From positions 62,001-126,000 of the forward strand of contig NZ_JADGLL010000002.1 of NCBI RefSeq assembly GCF_015235415.1: 64,000 nt of DNA, given 5' to 3'. The position numbers and the translations under genes are program-made. The notes beneath the pieces were generated by a model that saw nothing but the letters and a program-made list of their open reading frames with translations, searched no databases and was not told the origin of the DNA. Positions 46,835 to 59,630 of this stretch are shown here, in pieces. Position 1 is the stretch's first letter; every line of letters begins with the position of its first letter. Source of the DNA: Microbacterium paludicola. GTDB lineage: Bacteria > Actinomycetota > Actinomycetes > Actinomycetales > Microbacteriaceae.

Positions 46835-49800
46835 ATGCCCGAGCCCCGCATCTCCTACCCGCCCGAGCTGCCCGTCAGCGGTGCGCGGGACGAGATCGCG
46901 CGCGCCATCCGGGATCACCAGGTCGTGATCGTCGCGGGCGCGACCGGATCGGGAAAAACCACCCAGCTGCCGAAGATCGCGCTCGAGCTCGGCCGCGAGC
47001 GCATCGCGCACACGCAGCCGCGCCGCCTCGCCGCCCGCACGATCGCCGAGCGCGTCGCCGAGGAGCTCGACGTGCCGCTCGGCGGGCTCGTCGGCTACAA
47101 GGTGCGCTTCACCGACAAGGTCTCCGACGCGACCCGGATCGCGCTGATGACCGATGGCATCCTGCTGAACGAGATCCACCGCGATCGGACGCTGTCGCGC
47201 TACGACACGATCATCGTCGACGAGGCGCACGAGCGCTCGCTCAACGTCGACTTCCTGCTCGGCTACCTCAGGCAGCTGCTCCCCCAGCGTCCCGACCTCA
47301 AGGTGATCATCACCTCGGCGACCATCGACCCGCAGTCGTTCGCAAAGCACTTCGCCGCGCAGGATGGCACGCCCGCGCCGATCATCGAGGTGTCGGGGCG
47401 CACGTTCCCGGTCGAGATCCGGTACCGGCCGCTGGTGTCCGACGTCGCGGCGGAGGACACACCGGCCGAGCCCGAGACGGTCGCCTACGACGCCGAGGAC
47501 GAGGTGTCCGCGATTGTCGCAGCGCTGCGCGAGCTCGACCGGGAGGCCCCGGGCGACGTGCTCGTGTTCCTTCCGGGCGAGGCGGAGATCCGCGATGCGG
47601 CGGATGCGGTGCGCGGCGCGTTCCGCGATCAGCGCGCGCCCACCGAGGTGCTGCCGCTGTACGGCCGGCTGAGCGCGGCCGAGCAGCACCGCGTGTTCGA
47701 GCGCTCGACGGTGGCGGGCGTGAAGCGCCGCGTGGTGCTCGCGACGAACGTCGCCGAGACGTCGCTGACCGTTCCGGGCATCAAGTACGTCATCGACACC
47801 GGCACTGCCCGCATCTCGCGCTACAGCAACCGCGCGAAGGTGCAGCGCCTGCCGATCGAGGCCATCTCGCAGGCGTCCGCCCAGCAGCGCTCGGGTCGCG
47901 CCGGTCGCACAAGCGCCGGCATCGCGATCCGCCTCTATGGCGAGGACGACTTCGCCCGACGTCCCGAGTTCACCGAGCCGGAGATCCTGCGCACCTCTCT
48001 CGCGTCGGTGATCCTGCAGGCGCTGGCGCTCGACTTCGGCGACATCCAGCGCTTTCCGTTCCTCACGCCGCCGGATTCGCGCGGCGTCAAGGCGGCGACC
48101 GACCTGCTCATCGAGCTCGGCGCGGTCGTGCTGACGCGCGACGGCGCGCCCCGCCTCACCCGCATCGGCCGCGACATCGCGAGCCTGCCGATCGACCCGC
48201 GCTTCGCGCGGATGCTGATCGAGGCGCACCGCAACGGGACCGTGGCCGAGGTGCTCGCCATCGTGTCGGGCCTGTCGATCCAGGATGTGCGTGAGCGACC
48301 GGAGGACCAGAGGGAGCAGGCGGATCAGGCGCACGCGCGATTCGCGGATCCGACGAGCGACTTCCTGACGCTGCTGAATCTGTGGAACCACCTGCAGGAG
48401 AAGCAGCGCGAGCTCGGGTCGAGCGCGTTCCGGCGCCTGTGCCGCTCGGAGTTCCTCAACTACGTGCGCGTGCGCGAGTGGTTCGACGTCCACCGCCAGC
48501 TCCGCGGATTGGCCTCGGGCCTCGGTGGCGGCAAGCGCGCGAAGGGCTCCGAAAGGACGACCGAAGCCCCCGTGCGAGCGCAGCGAGCGTGGAGCGAAGC
48601 GACCCCGCAGCGCGAAGCGCTGCCTTCCGCGGAGCGAAGCGACGCGGTGTCGCTCGCCGAGGGCCCCCGAAGGGGCGCCCGAGAGCGTGCGACGGCGAGC
48701 GGAGCGAGCGATAAGAACGGCGCCAGGGGCGATCTCATCCACCAGGCCCTCCTCGCGGGCCTGCTGTCGCAGATCGGCGTCCTCGACGAGCGTGAGAAGT
48801 CGAAGGATGCGCGTGGCCCCCGTGGCGCCGAGTACCGGGGCGCGCGCGGCATCCGGTTCTCGATGTTCCCGGGGTCCGTGCTGCGCAAGCGGCGGCCGAA
48901 GGCGGTGATGGCGGCCGAGCTGGTGGAGACCTCGCGGTTGTTCGCGCGCACGGCGGCGCAGATCGATCCGGCGTGGGCCGAGTCGCTCGCGGGCGACCTC
49001 GCCAAGCGCCAGGTCTCCGAGCCGCACTGGTCGAAGGACGCCGGGGCCGCGGTCGCGTACGAGAAGGTGACGCTGTACGGCGTCGAGATCGTCCCGCGTC
49101 GGCGCATCCAGTTCGCCCGCGTGGATCGCGCGGCGGCCCGCGAGCTGTTCGTGCGGCACGCGCTCGTCGAGGGCGAGTGGGATCCGTCCCGCCTCCCGCA
49201 GAACGTGACCGCCTTCCTGCGGCAGAACCACGAGCTGCGGCGCCGGCTCGAGAAGCTCGAGGAGCGCGAGCGGCGGCGCGACATCCTGGCGGGCGACGAG
49301 GCGGTCTTCGCGTTCTACGACGCGCGCATCCCCGCCGAGGTGTTCGACGTCCGCTCGTTCGAGACGTGGTGGCGTGACGCGCTGTCGCGCACGCCCAAGC
49401 TGCTGACGATGCGCGAGGCCGACCTTGTCGAGGGTCAGGCGACCTCCGACGCGCGTGAGTTCCCCACCCGCTGGACGCAGGGCGACCAGACGCTGAACCT
49501 CGCGTACCGGTTCGAGCCGGGGGCACCGGATGACGGCGTCACGGTGGTCGTGCCGCTCGCCCTGCTCGCCTCGCTCGAGCCGGTCGGGTTCGACTGGCAG
49601 GTGCCGGGGATGCGGTCGGAGCTCGTCACCGCGCTGCTGCGGGCGCTGCCGAAGGCGATCCGCCGTCACGTCGTTCCGGCCGCCGATTGGGCCGAGAAGC
49701 TCTCGGGCGAGCTGGAGGGACAGGGACCGGAGGACCACGCCGGTCGCCCGCCGCAGTCGCTGCGCGAGGCGCTCGCGAAGCGCATCCAGCGCGTGGCGAA

Positions 49801-50884
49801 CCAGCCTGTGACGGCCGCCGACTTCGAGCTCGAGCGCGTGCCGGGGCATCTTACGATGTCGTTCCGCGCGGTGGACGAGCGCGGCCGCGCCCTGGGGGCG
49901 GATCGCGACCTGCGCACCCTGCAGGATCGCCTCGCCGGCCGCGCCCGGCAGAGCGTCGCGCGGTCGCTCGATCGCGAGGCGCGTCGCACCGGTCCCGCGG
50001 AGGTCGCGGGTGCGCGTCCGGTGCTGGAGCGCACGGGGCTGACGGACTGGGACCTCGGCGACCTTCCCGAGGTGGTCGACACCAAGGTGGCGGGCGGCGT
50101 CGTGCGCGGGTACCCGGCCCTCGTGGACGAAGGGTCGACCGTCGCGCTGCGTGTGGAGGCCACGCCCGAGCGGGCGACCGCCGACACGCGCCGCGGCGTG
50201 CGCCGGCTCCTTCTGCTGCAGGTGCCCTCGCCCGTGTCGTACGTGCAGGAGCACCTGACCGCGAACGAGAAGCTCGCTCTGGCGGCCTCGCCGTATCCGT
50301 CGGCGAAGGCGCTGATCGAGGACTGCCGCGCCGCGGTCGCCGACGCGGTGCTCGACCGATCGGGCTCGCTCCCCCGCACGCGCGCCGCATTCGACGCCCT
50401 GAAGCAGGAGGTGACCCGCGGATCCGTCGACGACGTGTTCGCGTGCGTCTCGCTCGTCGCGCGCATCCTCACCGCCGCGCGCGAGGTCGAGCGCGGGCTG
50501 AAGAAGTCGAACTCGATGGCGCTGCTCGGACCGCTCGGCGACATCCGCGGCCAGCTCGCGGGGCTCATCCATCCCGGGTTCGTCTCGGCCACCGGCCTCG
50601 CTCGGCTTCAGCACCTGCCGCGCTACCTGGAGGGCATCCGGCTGCGCCTCGAGGCGCTTCCCGACAATCCCGGCCGCGACCGCGCCTGGACGACCGAGCT
50701 CGAGCGCGCGACGGCCGCGTACGCGGAGGCGGGCGGCACGATCCCCCTCCCGCAGGATGCCCCCGAGCACCTCGTGCGCGCCCGCTGGCTGCTGGAGGAG
50801 CTGCGCGTGGGCCTGTTCGCCCAGCGCCTCGGCACGGCCGAGCAGGTCTCGGTCCAGCGCCTGCAGAAGGCCCTGCGCCCCTAA
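46835..50884 (+). CDS. hrpA: ATP-dependent RNA helicase HrpA (DEAH box)
   Basis: A 1349-residue DEAH-box helicase. Walker A GATGSGKTT is at 35-43, DEAH at 129-132 (VDEAHERSLN), SAT at TSATID, motif V in TNVAETSLTVPGIKYVID, and motif VI in QRSGRAGRTSAG; these are followed by the HA2, OB-fold and the long C-terminal DUF3418 region. It remodels RNA or ribonucleoprotein, including stalled ribosomes in E. coli. Residues about 569-628 are a low-complexity Arg/Ala/Ser/Glu segment made by repeat-family DNA, absent from the family core as I know it. The start at 46835 follows GGAGGG. Confidence 0.95.
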   Translation: MPEPRISYPPELPVSGARDEIARAIRDHQVVIVAGATGSGKTTQLPKIALELGRERIAHTQPRRLAARTIAERVAEELDVPLGGLVGYKVRFTDKVSDATRIALMTDGILLNEIHRDRTLSRYDTIIVDEAHERSLNVDFLLGYLRQLLPQRPDLKVIITSATIDPQSFAKHFAAQDGTPAPIIEVSGRTFPVEIRYRPLVSDVAAEDTPAEPETVAYDAEDEVSAIVAALRELDREAPGDVLVFLPGEAEIRDAADAVRGAFRDQRAPTEVLPLYGRLSAAEQHRVFERSTVAGVKRRVVLATNVAETSLTVPGIKYVIDTGTARISRYSNRAKVQRLPIEAISQASAQQRSGRAGRTSAGIAIRLYGEDDFARRPEFTEPEILRTSLASVILQALALDFGDIQRFPFLTPPDSRGVKAATDLLIELGAVVLTRDGAPRLTRIGRDIASLPIDPRFARMLIEAHRNGTVAEVLAIVSGLSIQDVRERPEDQREQADQAHARFADPTSDFLTLLNLWNHLQEKQRELGSSAFRRLCRSEFLNYVRVREWFDVHRQLRGLASGLGGGKRAKGSERTTEAPVRAQRAWSEATPQREALPSAERSDAVSLAEGPRRGARERATASGASDKNGARGDLIHQALLAGLLSQIGVLDEREKSKDARGPRGAEYRGARGIRFSMFPGSVLRKRRPKAVMAAELVETSRLFARTAAQIDPAWAESLAGDLAKRQVSEPHWSKDAGAAVAYEKVTLYGVEIVPRRRIQFARVDRAAARELFVRHALVEGEWDPSRLPQNVTAFLRQNHELRRRLEKLEERERRRDILAGDEAVFAFYDARIPAEVFDVRSFETWWRDALSRTPKLLTMREADLVEGQATSDAREFPTRWTQGDQTLNLAYRFEPGAPDDGVTVVVPLALLASLEPVGFDWQVPGMRSELVTALLRALPKAIRRHVVPAADWAEKLSGELEGQGPEDHAGRPPQSLREALAKRIQRVANQPVTAADFELERVPGHLTMSFRAVDERGRALGADRDLRTLQDRLAGRARQSVARSLDREARRTGPAEVAGARPVLERTGLTDWDLGDLPEVVDTKVAGGVVRGYPALVDEGSTVALRVEATPERATADTRRGVRRLLLLQVPSPVSYVQEHLTANEKLALAASPYPSAKALIEDCRAAVADAVLDRSGSLPRTRAAFDALKQEVTRGSVDDVFACVSLVARILTAAREVERGLKKSNSMALLGPLGDIRGQLAGLIHPGFVSATGLARLQHLPRYLEGIRLRLEALPDNPGRDRAWTTELERATAAYAEAGGTIPLPQDAPEHLVRARWLLEELRVGLFAQRLGTAEQVSVQRLQKALRP
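48541..48716 (+). repeat. repeat-derived segment inside hrpA
   Basis: About 176 bp with repeated words GGAGCGAAGCGAC (twice), GCGAGCGCAGCGAGCG and GAGCGGAGCGAGCG, plus a small GGCCCCCGAAGGGGCGCC hairpin. These words match the core of the dispersed palindrome family. It keeps the hrpA frame and encodes about 59 residues such as AQRAWSEATPQREALPSAER. Confidence 0.7.
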
Positions 50885-51197
50885 GCCCGGGTGCAGCCGG
50901 CCGGTTGCTGAGCGGGCGCAGCGAGCTGCTGAAGCCTCTCCGCCCGTTGCTGTCGGTCATCTCGACTCGCAAGCTCGCTCGATAACCGGTGGTGTCACCC
51001 GGTTGCTGAGCGAGCGAAGCGAGCCGAAGCGACCCTCCGAAGCCCCGCCGCCCGTTGCAGCCGGTCATCTCGACTCGCAAGCTCGCTCGATAACCGGTGG
51101 CGCCAAACCCCCGGTTGCTGAGCGAGCGAAGCGAGCCGAAGCGACCGGCCTGTGGATAGCTCCGGCGCCGACCGGCCGGACGCCGTAGCTTCACGCC
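50885..51197. repeat. left part of the repeat array around the GIY-YIG gene
   Basis: Gene-free. It holds roughly two and a half units of about 110 bp, each made of two oppositely oriented 35-bp palindromic elements: GGTCATCTCGACTCGCAAGC.. ..TCGCTCGATAACCGG and CCGGTTGCTGAGCGAGCGAA.. ..GCGAGCCGAAGCGACC, with a GAAGCCCCGCCGCCCGTTGC linker. The last complete stretch, 51051-51146, recurs at 51591-51686 on the other side of the gene with about five differences. Confidence 0.88.
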
Positions 51198-51512
51198 ATG
51201 GCGTATCTGTATGTGCTCGAGTGCCGAGACGGCACGCTGTACACCGGCAGCACGATCGACCTCGAACGACGACTCGCCGCTCACCAGATCGGCGAGGGCG
51301 CTGAGTACACCCGCCACCGCCTCCCCGTGAAGCTGCTCTGGTGCGCCCAGTTCGACCGGATCGAGGACGCATTCCGCTGGGAGAAGCGGATGCAGGGATG
51401 GAGCCATGCGAAGAAGCTGCGATTCATCGCCGGCGGCGTCGAGGCGATCCGCGGCTACAGCGCGGAGGACCGCCGAAGGCGCCTGTCATCCCCATCGGAT
51501 ACGGGCGCCTGA
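51198..51512 (+). CDS. GIY-YIG nuclease domain protein
   Basis: A 104-residue single-domain protein of the small GIY-YIG (UPF0213/YhbQ-like) class. The two motifs appear as YLYVLECRDGTLYTGST, followed by the conserved Arg of LERRLAAHQ and FRWEKRMQGWSHAKK with the metal-binding Glu. Such proteins have a nuclease fold; YhbQ-type members are proposed to act on DNA, but the role is unclear. The gene is bracketed on both sides by the same roughly 110-bp repeat units, as if it had been inserted into a tandem array. ATG at 51198; no operon partner. Confidence 0.87.
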   Translation: MAYLYVLECRDGTLYTGSTIDLERRLAAHQIGEGAEYTRHRLPVKLLWCAQFDRIEDAFRWEKRMQGWSHAKKLRFIAGGVEAIRGYSAEDRRRRLSSPSDTGA

Positions 51513-51514
51513 GG

Positions 51515-51809
51515 CCCGTCATCTCGACTCGCAAGCTCGCTCGATAACCGAACCGGTTGCTGAGCGAGCGAAGCGAGCCGAAGCGACTCGCCCGTTGCAG
51601 CCAGTCATCTCGACTCGCAAGCTCGCTCGATAACCGGTGGTGTCACACTCCCGGTTGCTGAGCGAGCGAAGCGAGCCGAAGCGACCCACCGAAGCCCCAC
51701 CGCCGGTTGCAGCGGTCATCTCGACTCGCTGCGCTCGCTCGATAACCGAGATACGTCCGCTCGCTCGATAACCGAGGTGCGCGCACTCGCTCGATAACCG
51801 TGACCGGCG
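51515..51809. repeat. right part of the repeat array around the GIY-YIG gene
   Basis: Gene-free. It begins within 3 bp of the GIY-YIG stop codon with a CCCGTCATCTCGACTCGCAA element, continues with further units like those at 50885-51197, and ends in two decayed half-elements reading CGCTCGCTCGATAACCG, just before the thiolase stop codon. Confidence 0.88.
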
Positions 51810-55490
<3,681 letters not shown>

Positions 55491-55508
55491 CCCGCGTCCC
55501 GCCGCCCC

Positions 55509-55545
55509 GACGGCCCCGATCCTGCACGCCAGGATCGGGGCCGTC
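55509..55545 (+). terminator. terminator after icd
   Basis: A perfect 16-bp stem, GACGGCCCCGATCCTG with CAGGATCGGGGCCGTC, around a 5-base loop, 18 bp after the icd stop codon. Confidence 0.92.
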
Positions 55546-55592
55546 GTCGTCGCGCGTCATCGATTGGAACGCCGAAGTCAGGTAATGCTAAG

Positions 55593-55611
55593 TTAGGCAA
55601 GCCTCACTCGA
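55593..55611 (+). promoter_or_regulatory. DtxR/IdeR-like iron box
   Basis: TTAGGCAAGCCTCACTCGA matches the 19-bp DtxR/IdeR consensus TWAGGTWAGSCTWACCTWA at 14 positions by hand alignment. It is 40 bp upstream of the siderophore-binding-protein gene, in an AT-richer patch with a TAATGCT sequence just before. Iron-loaded DtxR/IdeR would be expected to repress the operon. Confidence 0.8.
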
Positions 55612-55651
55612 TCCTGAGGCCTTCCCCACCACAGCTTCGAAGGGATCCCCC

Positions 55652-56686
55652 TTGCGCATCTCCCGCATCCTGGGCGCGACGGCCGTCGCCGCCGCCGTGA
55701 CCGCCTCGCTGGCGGCCTGCTCCACCTCCTCCGCCCCCGCCGGCGAGTCCTCGGCTCCCGCGGGCGAGGCCGGCGTCTTCCCCGTCGAGGTCGAGCACGC
55801 GCTCGGCACCACGACGATCGAGGCGAAGCCCGAGCGCGTCGCCTCCATCGGCTGGGGCAACCAGGATGTGGCGCTCGCCCTCGGCGTGGCACCCGTCGGA
55901 GCGGATGACCAGACCTGGTCGATGGACGGCACGGACGGCCTCGGACTGTACGAGTGGACGACCGACGCCTACGCCGAGCTCGGCGCGGAGGAGCCGGTGA
56001 TCTTCGACACCACGGCCGGCATCGACTTCGAGGCGATCGCGGACACGCAGCCCGACCTCATCATCGCCGCCTACTCCGGCCCGACGGAGGAGGAGTACGC
56101 GACGCTCACCGAGATCGCCGACACCGTCGCCTACCCGGGCGTCGCCTGGTACACGCCGTGGCGCGACAGCATCCTGACCAACTCGAAGGCGCTCGGCCTC
56201 GAGGCCGAGGGCAAGGCGCTCGTCAGCGACCTCGAGAAGCAGATCGAGGATGCGACCGCCGACGCCGACTTCGAGGGCAAGACCGCCGCGTTCCTCTTCC
56301 TGAACGCCGCCGACCTGTCGACGACCTCGGTCTACGCCACCGGCGACTCGCGCGCCGCGTTCCTCGCCGACCTCGGCTTCGAGGTGCCGCAGGCCGCGAA
56401 GGATGCTGCCGACGCGGGCACCTTCTACGCCGACATCTCGGCCGAGAACGTCGACAAGCTCGCGGACGTCGACGTGATCGTGTCCTACGGCGGCGACGAG
56501 CTGCTTCCCGCCCTCCAGGCCGACCCGCTGTGGAGCACGCTTCCCGCCGTCAAGAACGGCTCGGTCGTCACGGTCGGCGCCGGCGACGACCTGAGCGGCG
56601 CCGTCTCGCCGACGGCCCTGTCCATCCCGTGGATGCTCGACACCTACGTGGGCCTGCTGAGCGACGCCGCCGCCAAGGCAGAGTGA
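55652..56686 (+). CDS. iron-siderophore-binding lipoprotein
   Basis: A 344-residue FepB/FhuD-type binding protein. The signal peptide ends in a LAACSTS lipobox, followed by an Ala/Ser/Gly linker and the TroA-like fold (VEVEHALGTTTIEAKPERVASIGWG ... QPDLIIAAYSGPTEEEYATL). It delivers ferric siderophore to the permeases encoded next. The start is TTG, with GAAGGGAT upstream; no better start exists in frame ahead of the signal peptide. It is the first gene of a four-gene operon. Confidence 0.92.
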   Translation: MRISRILGATAVAAAVTASLAACSTSSAPAGESSAPAGEAGVFPVEVEHALGTTTIEAKPERVASIGWGNQDVALALGVAPVGADDQTWSMDGTDGLGLYEWTTDAYAELGAEEPVIFDTTAGIDFEAIADTQPDLIIAAYSGPTEEEYATLTEIADTVAYPGVAWYTPWRDSILTNSKALGLEAEGKALVSDLEKQIEDATADADFEGKTAAFLFLNAADLSTTSVYATGDSRAAFLADLGFEVPQAAKDAADAGTFYADISAENVDKLADVDVIVSYGGDELLPALQADPLWSTLPAVKNGSVVTVGAGDDLSGAVSPTALSIPWMLDTYVGLLSDAAAKAE

Positions 56687-57738
56687 CCCTCCAGACCGAC
56701 GAGACGCGGCGCGCGGCCGGCCCCCAGCCGGCTGCGCGCCGCCGTCCGCTCGTCCTCCTCGGGATCGGCGCCGCCGTCGGCGTCGCCGTCATCCTGTCCC
56801 TGGCCCTCGGGTCGAGGCCCGTCTCGCTCGCGGAGGTCGCCGACGGCCTGTCCGCGTGGCTGGAAGGCCGCACGGCCGAGGGGATCGGCGCGATCGCCGT
56901 GCAGGAGCGCATCCCGCGCACCGTGCTCGCCCTCGTCGCCGGGGCCGCCCTGGGGCTCTCCGGTGCGCTGATGCAGGCGGTCACCCGCAATCCGATCGCC
57001 GACCCCGGCATCCTCGGCGTCAACACCGGCGCCGCCCTGTTCGTCGTGTGCGGTATCGCCTTCCTCGGCATCACCTCGCCCCTGCAGTACCTGGGGCTCG
57101 CCCTCGTGGGTGGCACCCTCGCGGCGGCCTTCGTGTACGTCGTCGGCTCGCTGGGACCCGGCGGATCGACCCCGATCAAGCTCGCCCTCGCCGGTGCCGC
57201 GACGACCGCCGCGCTGTCGTCGCTGGTGAGCGCCGTGCTGCTGCCGCGCATTGCGGCGATGGATGCCTTCCGCTTCTGGCAGGTGGGCGGGGTCGCCGGC
57301 GCCGACTGGGCGACGCTGGGCGTCATCGCCCCGCTGCTCGCCGTCGCCGCTCTCATCGCGCTGTTCTGCGCTCCCGCTCTGAACGCCCTCGCGCTCGGCG
57401 ACGAGGTCGCGGTCGGGCTCGGCGTCAAGGTGGGCGCGGCCCGACTTATCGCGTCGGCCGCCGGCGTCGCCCTCTGCGCGGCCGTCACCGCGATCGCGGG
57501 ACCGATCGCCTTCGTCGGTCTCATGGTCCCGCACGTCGCCCGCATGCTCTTCGGCCCCGATCAGCGCTGGATCCTCCTCGTCTCCGCGCTGGGAGGCGCC
57601 GCGCTGCTCGCCGTCTCCGACACGATCGGACGCCTCATCGGCTACCCGGGCGAGGTCGAGGCGGGCATCATCACCGCCTTCGTCGGCGCCCCGATCCTCG
57701 TCCTGATCGCCCGTCGCACTCGGATGAAGGCCCTCTGA
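56683..57738 (+). CDS. FecCD-family iron-siderophore permease
   Basis: A 351-residue permease with about ten helices and FecCD motifs: RIPRTVLALVAGAALGLSGALMQ, TRNPIADPGILGVNTGA, and GPIAFVGLMVPHVARML near the ATPase interface. The GTG start overlaps the binding-protein stop codon (GTGA). It forms a heterodimer with the following permease. Confidence 0.94.
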   Translation: MTLQTDETRRAAGPQPAARRRPLVLLGIGAAVGVAVILSLALGSRPVSLAEVADGLSAWLEGRTAEGIGAIAVQERIPRTVLALVAGAALGLSGALMQAVTRNPIADPGILGVNTGAALFVVCGIAFLGITSPLQYLGLALVGGTLAAAFVYVVGSLGPGGSTPIKLALAGAATTAALSSLVSAVLLPRIAAMDAFRFWQVGGVAGADWATLGVIAPLLAVAALIALFCAPALNALALGDEVAVGLGVKVGAARLIASAAGVALCAAVTAIAGPIAFVGLMVPHVARMLFGPDQRWILLVSALGGAALLAVSDTIGRLIGYPGEVEAGIITAFVGAPILVLIARRTRMKAL

Positions 57739-58787
57739 TGGCCGTCTCCGCTCCCCCGTACGAGGTCACGGCGGTCATCCGCCTCGGCCGCCGGCGACGC
57801 GCCCGCCGGCGAGTCGTCGCGCTGAGCGTGCTCGGCGCCGTGCTGATCGCGCTCATGGCCGCCATGCTCATGCTGGGCAACACGATCTACCCGGTGCAGG
57901 ACGTCGTCGCCGTGATCCTCGGCGAGAAGGTGCCCGGTGCCTCGTTCACCGTCGGGTCGCTGCGCATCCCCCGCATGATCACGGGCATCCTCGCCGGCGT
58001 CGCGTTCGGCATCGCGGGGACGACATTCCAGACGATGCTGCGTAATCCCCTCGCGAGCCCGGATGTCATCGGCATCACCTCGGGCGCCAGCGCGGCGGCC
58101 GTGCTGTGCCTCGTCGTCCTCCACTGGGGCACCGCCGCGACGACCGTGACCGCGCTCCTGGTCGGCATCGGCACCGCGGCCCTCATCTACGTCGCCGCGC
58201 GCGGCGGGGAGTCGACCGGCGGACGGCTGATCCTCATCGGCATCGGCATCGGCGCGATGCTCGACGCCGTCGTCGCCTACCTCGTTCAGCGCGCCGCCGA
58301 CTGGGACGTCGCCGCGGCAATGCGGTGGCTGACCGGCAGCCTCAACGGATCGAAGTGGGAACTCCTCGCGCCCCTCGCGATCGCCACGGCCGTGCTCGTG
58401 CCGCTCATCCTGCTGCTCTCGCGCGATCTGCGCGCCCTCGAACTCGGCGACAGCTCGGCCACCGCCCTGGGCGTGCGGGTCGACCGGGCACGACTGCTGC
58501 TCATCGTCGCCGCCGTCGCGCTCGCCTGCTTCGCCACCGCGACAACCGGCCCGATCGCGTTCGTCGCGTTCCTCGCGGGGCCGATCGCGTCCAGATTCGT
58601 CGGACCCGGTACGAGCCTGACCATCCCGGCCGCGCTCACCGGCGCCGTGCTCGTGCTCGCGGCCGACCTGATCGGCCAGTTCGCGTTCGACGTGTCGTTC
58701 CCGGTCGGCGTGATCACCGGCGTCCTCGGCGCTCCGTACCTGCTCTATCTGCTCATCCGCACAAACCGCTCGGGAGGTTCCTCGTGA
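57738..58787 (+). CDS. FecCD-family iron-siderophore permease
   Basis: A 349-residue permease, with RIPRMITGILAGVAFGIAGTTFQ, LRNPLASPDVIGITSGAS and TGPIAFVAFLAGPIASRFVG. It has a basic cytoplasmic N-terminus (RLGRRRRARRRVV). The ATG shares one base with the previous stop codon (TGATG). Confidence 0.94.
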   Translation: MAVSAPPYEVTAVIRLGRRRRARRRVVALSVLGAVLIALMAAMLMLGNTIYPVQDVVAVILGEKVPGASFTVGSLRIPRMITGILAGVAFGIAGTTFQTMLRNPLASPDVIGITSGASAAAVLCLVVLHWGTAATTVTALLVGIGTAALIYVAARGGESTGGRLILIGIGIGAMLDAVVAYLVQRAADWDVAAAMRWLTGSLNGSKWELLAPLAIATAVLVPLILLLSRDLRALELGDSSATALGVRVDRARLLLIVAAVALACFATATTGPIAFVAFLAGPIASRFVGPGTSLTIPAALTGAVLVLAADLIGQFAFDVSFPVGVITGVLGAPYLLYLLIRTNRSGGSS

Positions 58788-59599
58788 CCGTCCAGTCAAC
58801 GCTTCAGGCGACGCAGCTCGTCTCGGGATACGGCGCCGCACCGATCGTGAAGGGCGTCGACCTCACGGTGCCGAGCGGACGGATCAGCGTGATCGTCGGC
58901 GCGAACGCGTGCGGCAAGTCGACGCTGCTGAAGACGCTCGCCCGGCTCCTCCAGCCCCAGGCGGGAAGCGTCGTGCTCGACGGGCAGAGCATCAGCACGA
59001 TCCCGACCAAGCAGCTCGCCCGCACACTGGGGCTCCTCCCCCAGTCGCCGATCGCCCCGGAGGGCATCGCCGTCGCCGACCTTGTCGGCCGGGGCCGCCA
59101 CCCCCACCAGAAGCTGTTCCGCTCGTGGTCGGCGGCGGATGACGCCGCGGTCGCGGAGGCGCTCGCGGCGACGGACATCTCGGACCTCGCCGACCGCGCC
59201 GTCGACGAGCTGTCGGGCGGGCAGCGCCAGCGCGTGTGGATCGCCATGGCCCTCGCGCAGGAGACCGGCGTGCTGCTGCTGGATGAGCCGACGACCTTCC
59301 TGGATGTCGCCCACCAGATCGAGGTGCTCGATCTTCTGACCGACCTCAACCGGTCGAAGGGCACGACGATCGTGATGGTGCTTCACGACATGAACATGGC
59401 CGCCCGCTACGCCGACCACATCTTCGCGATGTGCGCGGGCGAGCTGATCGCCAGCGGTGCTCCCGCGGAGGTCATGACGAGCGACCTCATCTCCCGGGTG
59501 TTCGGGCTCGACTCGCTGGTGATCCCCGACCCGGTCTCCGGCGCGCCGATGGTGCTCCCGCGCGGACGCCACCACGTCCTGGCCGACGCCGCCGCCTGA
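58784..59599 (+). CDS. iron-siderophore ABC transporter ATP-binding protein
   Basis: A 271-residue FepC-type ATPase, with Walker A GANACGKST (about 40-48, the variant typical of siderophore transporters), signature LSGGQRQRVWIAMALAQ, Walker B VLLLDEPTTFLD and switch His in VMVLHDMN. The GTG start overlaps the permease stop codon (GTGA). It energises the two FecCD permeases. Confidence 0.95.
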   Translation: MTVQSTLQATQLVSGYGAAPIVKGVDLTVPSGRISVIVGANACGKSTLLKTLARLLQPQAGSVVLDGQSISTIPTKQLARTLGLLPQSPIAPEGIAVADLVGRGRHPHQKLFRSWSAADDAAVAEALAATDISDLADRAVDELSGGQRQRVWIAMALAQETGVLLLDEPTTFLDVAHQIEVLDLLTDLNRSKGTTIVMVLHDMNMAARYADHIFAMCAGELIASGAPAEVMTSDLISRVFGLDSLVIPDPVSGAPMVLPRGRHHVLADAAA

Positions 59600-59630
59600 C
59601 CCACCCGCGCCACCGCACTACCCTGGCGGT

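Noticed and set aside
50897-51800. CRISPR or integron-type cassette array
   Set aside because: The linkers between palindromes are themselves repeated rather than variable, and there is no integrase or cas gene.
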